A DNA stretch of 7,250 nt from an uncultured Clostridia bacterium (lineage in GTDB: Bacteria; Bacillota_I; Bacilli_A; RF39; UBA660), in NCBI GenBank assembly GCA_948433815.1, contig CAOJDZ010000029.1, forward strand, positions 1 through 7,250, read 5' to 3'. Below, piece after piece: positions 5,354 to 7,250 of the stretch. Position 1 is the first letter of the stretch. The number at the start of each line of letters is the position of its first letter. Below the pieces are notes generated by a model. The model was not told the origin of the DNA. It saw only the letters and a program-made list of their open reading frames with translations, and searched no databases. The position numbers and the translations under genes were made by a program.

Positions 5354-6533
5354 ATTTTATATTTTTATCATATTCTATATCAGAAACTTCATAAATTCTA
5401 TTTTTAGATATAGTTTTCATCACTTTATTAACTGTCCAACCTATAACTGCCAGAGCAAAGAAGTATAAAACTCCAAATATTGTAAATGTTGGTGCGCTCT
5501 CTGTAAATAGTCCTATTAGGCTTGCTCCTACACCCATAGATGTAACTATTGTTAAGTTATTAATAGATTTATCTGTTACATCTGATTGTAAGTCTTTAAA
5601 TAAAGATTGGGCAGATTTCACGTAGTTTTGAGTCATATCCCAAAGATATTGAATGTATGATAAAGTATTATTTAATGTTTCATATCTATATCCTATTATT
5701 TCAAGAGATTCTTTTAAATGTACATCGCTTTTGGCTATTTTTTCTCTTGTTTTTAAATATGTGCTCATTTGATTAATACGTCCATCAATTAAATTAATTG
5801 TTTTGTTATATCCATCTATTTTAGTATTTAAATGTATTATATCTTTTCCTGAGATTTTAGCATTTTCTTTTACTGCGTCTATTTTTTCCCAAATAATTCT
5901 ATGTAAGTTTAAATATCTATGAAGTTGACCTTTAAATTCTCTTATATATACTTGCTCTTCTATATATCTTTCTACTTCTCTTATAGTTTTATTTTTATTA
6001 TTGATGAAATAGTATTTATCTCCTCTTAATACGTCATAATCGTTATTTGAGAATTCAAAATATCTTTGTTTTTCTGCTTTACTTAGAAGTTCATCTATAT
6101 TTTCTTTTGTTTCGTTATTTAAAACTATAAAATAAGGATAAACTGTTTCTATGTTGGCTAGTTCTTTTGGAATAGGTGCTCCTAAACAGAATAAGTAACT
6201 AAGAGCTGGCGATAATTTATTTTCATAGTAATTTTTGACATCATCTAAGTCTGTAAATAATGAGTATTCTTTTATTTTTTCATAACCCATTACTATTAAA
6301 CCATCTTCAAAATATTTTACTTCAATTCCATTTTTTGTTTTTATTTTTAAGAATTCTAGACAGTCTATTCCAAATTCAACACTTTCTAAGTCTAAATTAT
6401 CATGTAATTTTTCTAGTTTCTTTTTATCAAGTGCTAATTCTGATGTTTTGTATCTTAGAAAATCATAAACTTCACTAAGTTGTAGTGTTGTTCTTTGAAA
6501 CCATCCTCCTATATAAACTTTTTCAATTTTCAT
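5352..6533 (-). CDS. Membrane protein with CorA-like layout but no visible GMN motif
   Basis: A 393-residue protein with a large soluble N-terminal part and two C-terminal membrane segments. Residues 1-140 are mixed strand and helix, starting KIEKVYIGGWFQRTTLQLSE. Residues 180-325 are long charged helices likely to form a coiled coil (for example GRINQMSTYLKTREKIAKSD at 251-270). TM1 is about 326-343 (NLTIVTSMGVGASLIGLF) and TM2 about 349-368 (TFTIFGVLYFFALAVIGW), joined by a short loop ESAP; a polar tail of about 25 residues follows. This is the order seen in CorA/Mrs2/ZntB transporters, but their GMN signature at the end of TM1 is missing (GLFTESAP stands there), so ion transport cannot be assumed. 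AGGAG and GAGG at 6539-6546 precede ATG. It follows the GNAT gene by 25 nt and shares its promoter. The CorA link is structural inference; the opening motif may mark a separate uncharacterised family. Confidence 0.6.
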   Translation of the reverse strand: MKIEKVYIGGWFQRTTLQLSEVYDFLRYKTSELALDKKKLEKLHDNLDLESVEFGIDCLEFLKIKTKNGIEVKYFEDGLIVMGYEKIKEYSLFTDLDDVKNYYENKLSPALSYLFCLGAPIPKELANIETVYPYFIVLNNETKENIDELLSKAEKQRYFEFSNNDYDVLRGDKYYFINNKNKTIREVERYIEEQVYIREFKGQLHRYLNLHRIIWEKIDAVKENAKISGKDIIHLNTKIDGYNKTINLIDGRINQMSTYLKTREKIAKSDVHLKESLEIIGYRYETLNNTLSYIQYLWDMTQNYVKSAQSLFKDLQSDVTDKSINNLTIVTSMGVGASLIGLFTESAPTFTIFGVLYFFALAVIGWTVNKVMKTISKNRIYEVSDIEYDKNIK

Positions 6534-6558
6534 ACTATCCTCTCCTACTTCTTTATTT

Positions 6559-6996
6559 TTATAAATTCAATTGGAAGAAACCACATTCTTCTTTTTTAAA
6601 TCCAAATTTTTGGTAACAAGCATGTGCTGCTTCTCTGAAATTCATAGACCATAATTTTATAGATATACAGTTCTTATCTTTACATACTTTTTTGATAATT
6701 TCTAACATTTTAGATGCGATGTTATGACGACGATAATGTCCACTTACACAAACATGATTTAGAATTGCGAATGTTTCCATTCCTTTAAACATTGTTTCTA
6801 CTATTTGTATTCTTGTGTGTGCGACTATTACACCTTCTACTTCACCTATTACATGAATTACATTTGGATCATTTTTAGTTTTTTCAAATATAGCACGTGC
6901 CGCTTCCTTATTTGTATTGTCTCCAAAGCAATCATTACATAAATCAACTATTTTATCTACATCTTCTAATGTCGCTGTTCTAAATTTAATTTCCAT
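6559..6996 (-). CDS. GNAT family N-acetyltransferase
   Basis: A 145-residue protein of normal GNAT length. It starts with the usual MEIKFRTATLEDVDKIVDLC (strand 1 and helix 1). Strands VIHVIGEVEGVIVAHTRI and FAILNHVCVSG (76-86) lead into motif A, HYRRHNIASKML at 87-98, which binds acetyl-CoA. The standard R/Q-x-x-G-x-A reads R89-R-H-N92-I-A94, so the central Gly is Asn. Motif B follows as ISIKLWSMNFREAAHACYQKFGF (111-133), with the typical A-x-x-x-Y-x-x-x-G-F pattern and the Tyr (Y128) often used as general acid. The protein would be cytoplasmic, acetylating an amine of an unknown small molecule or protein. It is the first gene of a two-gene transcript with the CorA-like protein and has a clear promoter. 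The start agrees with the family N-terminus although the ribosome binding site is 11 nt away. Confidence 0.88.
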   Translation of the reverse strand: MEIKFRTATLEDVDKIVDLCNDCFGDNTNKEAARAIFEKTKNDPNVIHVIGEVEGVIVAHTRIQIVETMFKGMETFAILNHVCVSGHYRRHNIASKMLEIIKKVCKDKNCISIKLWSMNFREAAHACYQKFGFKKEECGFFQLNL

Positions 6997-7007
6997 AATA
7001 AATATAA

Positions 7008-7015
7008 CTCCTCCT
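7008..7015 (-). promoter_or_regulatory. Distant ribosome binding site of the GNAT gene
   Basis: AGGAGGAG on the minus strand lies 11 nt before the ATG at 6996, longer than the 4-7 nt seen at most other genes here. No closer site exists, and the protein N-terminus fits its family, so the annotated ATG is kept. Confidence 0.65.
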
Positions 7016-7041
7016 GTTATTCTTTTTTATTTTATACTTCA

Positions 7042-7070
7042 ATTATACTTATTATTTTTTGTCTTTACAA
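7042..7070 (-). promoter_or_regulatory. Promoter of the GNAT / CorA-like operon
   Basis: On the minus strand TTGTAA (7070-7065, 4 of 6 matches) and a perfect TATAAT (7047-7042) are separated by 17 nt. Transcription would start near 7035, giving a leader of about 38 nt that holds the AGGAGGAG site. Confidence 0.7.
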
Positions 7071-7081
7071 CACTTCTAACC

Positions 7082-7109
7082 ATTATATGTAAATAAGTTT
7101 ACATATAAT
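7082..7109. repeat. Perfect 28-bp inverted repeat upstream of the GNAT promoter
   Basis: ATTATATGTAAA (7082-7093) and TTTACATATAAT (7098-7109) are exact reverse complements separated by TAAG. The repeat begins 12 nt upstream of the -35 of the GNAT promoter. No T run follows on either strand, which argues against a terminator and for a protein-binding site, such as an activator or a regulator of a divergent gene. Confidence 0.65.
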
Positions 7110-7250
7110 TTAAATGATATGATGATATATATTAGAACTGCTTAAGATGAGATTTCAATGATATTGGAAAGCAATTATCTTTTACTTCTTTTACCTTGTA
7201 TACTTGGTGTAAAAACACAATGTAAATAAAATGTTTTGAAGAAATAAAAA
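7110..7250. other. Gene-free right end (no supported feature)
   Basis: Together with the leader, about 250 nt from 6997 to the window end hold no supported gene. Two minus-strand frames are open from the right edge, ending in TAA at 7175-7177 and at 7132-7134; either could be the tail of a gene that starts outside the window, but neither shows a recognisable motif. Weak small hairpins such as CAAT-GAT-ATTG at 7157-7167 are present. No tRNA, riboswitch or terminator was recognised. Confidence 0.4.

Noticed and set aside
6260..6478. Plus-strand open frame of 72 codons inside the CorA-like gene
   Set aside because: It is antisense to a complete gene with a good start site; the Leu/Phe/His-rich product is a by-product of the reverse frame.
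5352..6533. Magnesium transporter CorA
   Set aside because: The GMN signature after TM1 is absent and the N-terminal domain does not read like CorA, so only the layout is compared.
7082..7109. Terminator or mobile-element end at the 28-bp inverted repeat
   Set aside because: No T run follows on either strand, the arms are AT-rich, and no transposase or target duplication is visible nearby.
7159..7227. Small plus-strand frame starting ATG ATA TTG, about 22 codons
   Set aside because: No convincing ribosome binding site or promoter, and too short to be supported by motifs.
7132..7248. Minus-strand frames open at the right edge as the tail of an upstream gene
   Set aside because: Both are short and without a recognisable motif, and no terminator follows them; they are mentioned only in the description of the gene-free end.

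Overview
This is an A+T-rich stretch (by eye about a quarter G+C) in which all ten recognisable genes lie on the minus strand. Ribosome binding sites are strong (GGAGG-type), promoters look like standard sigma-A sites, and intrinsic hairpin-plus-U terminators are used. Arg is mostly AGA, Ile is often ATA and Trp is always TGG. Of the nine complete genes, seven stop with TAA, two with TAG and none with TGA. This suggests a low-GC Firmicute or a Mollicutes-like lineage using the standard code; the sequence does not settle genus or family. There is no rRNA, tRNA, CRISPR array, transposase or integrase.

Layout in the direction of transcription (right to left). (1) 7250-7000: gene-free leader with a perfect 28-bp inverted repeat and a good promoter. 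(2) 6996-5352: a GNAT acetyltransferase, then a 393-residue protein with two C-terminal membrane segments and an overall layout like CorA; the unit ends in a strong terminator overlapping the stop codon. (3) 5259-4444: an SPL-like radical SAM protein with its own near-consensus promoter only about a dozen bases from the start codon. It resembles what I remember as 'radical SAM mobile pair protein B', but no partner is visible. (4) 4372-3308: two unrecognised proteins (169 and 173 residues) behind a promoter whose -10 lies inside overlapping palindromes; the unit ends in a terminator overlapping the second stop codon. (5) 3244-577: a tightly packed four-gene unit, comprising a 411-residue protein with a ParB/sulfiredoxin-like G-x-H-R motif, a very small GNAT protein overlapping it by 7 nt, an unrecognised 145-residue protein, and a short HTH/WYL-type regulator followed by a terminator. 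(6) 512-1: the start of a nucleotidyltransferase-fold protein that runs off the left edge.

No known defence system or pathway can be assembled from these genes. The most interesting parts are the 4372-577 block of unknown genes, with a possible operator at one end and a regulator at the other, the CorA-like protein without a visible GMN motif, and the solitary SPL-like radical SAM protein. Family assignments come from motif reading only; no searches were run.
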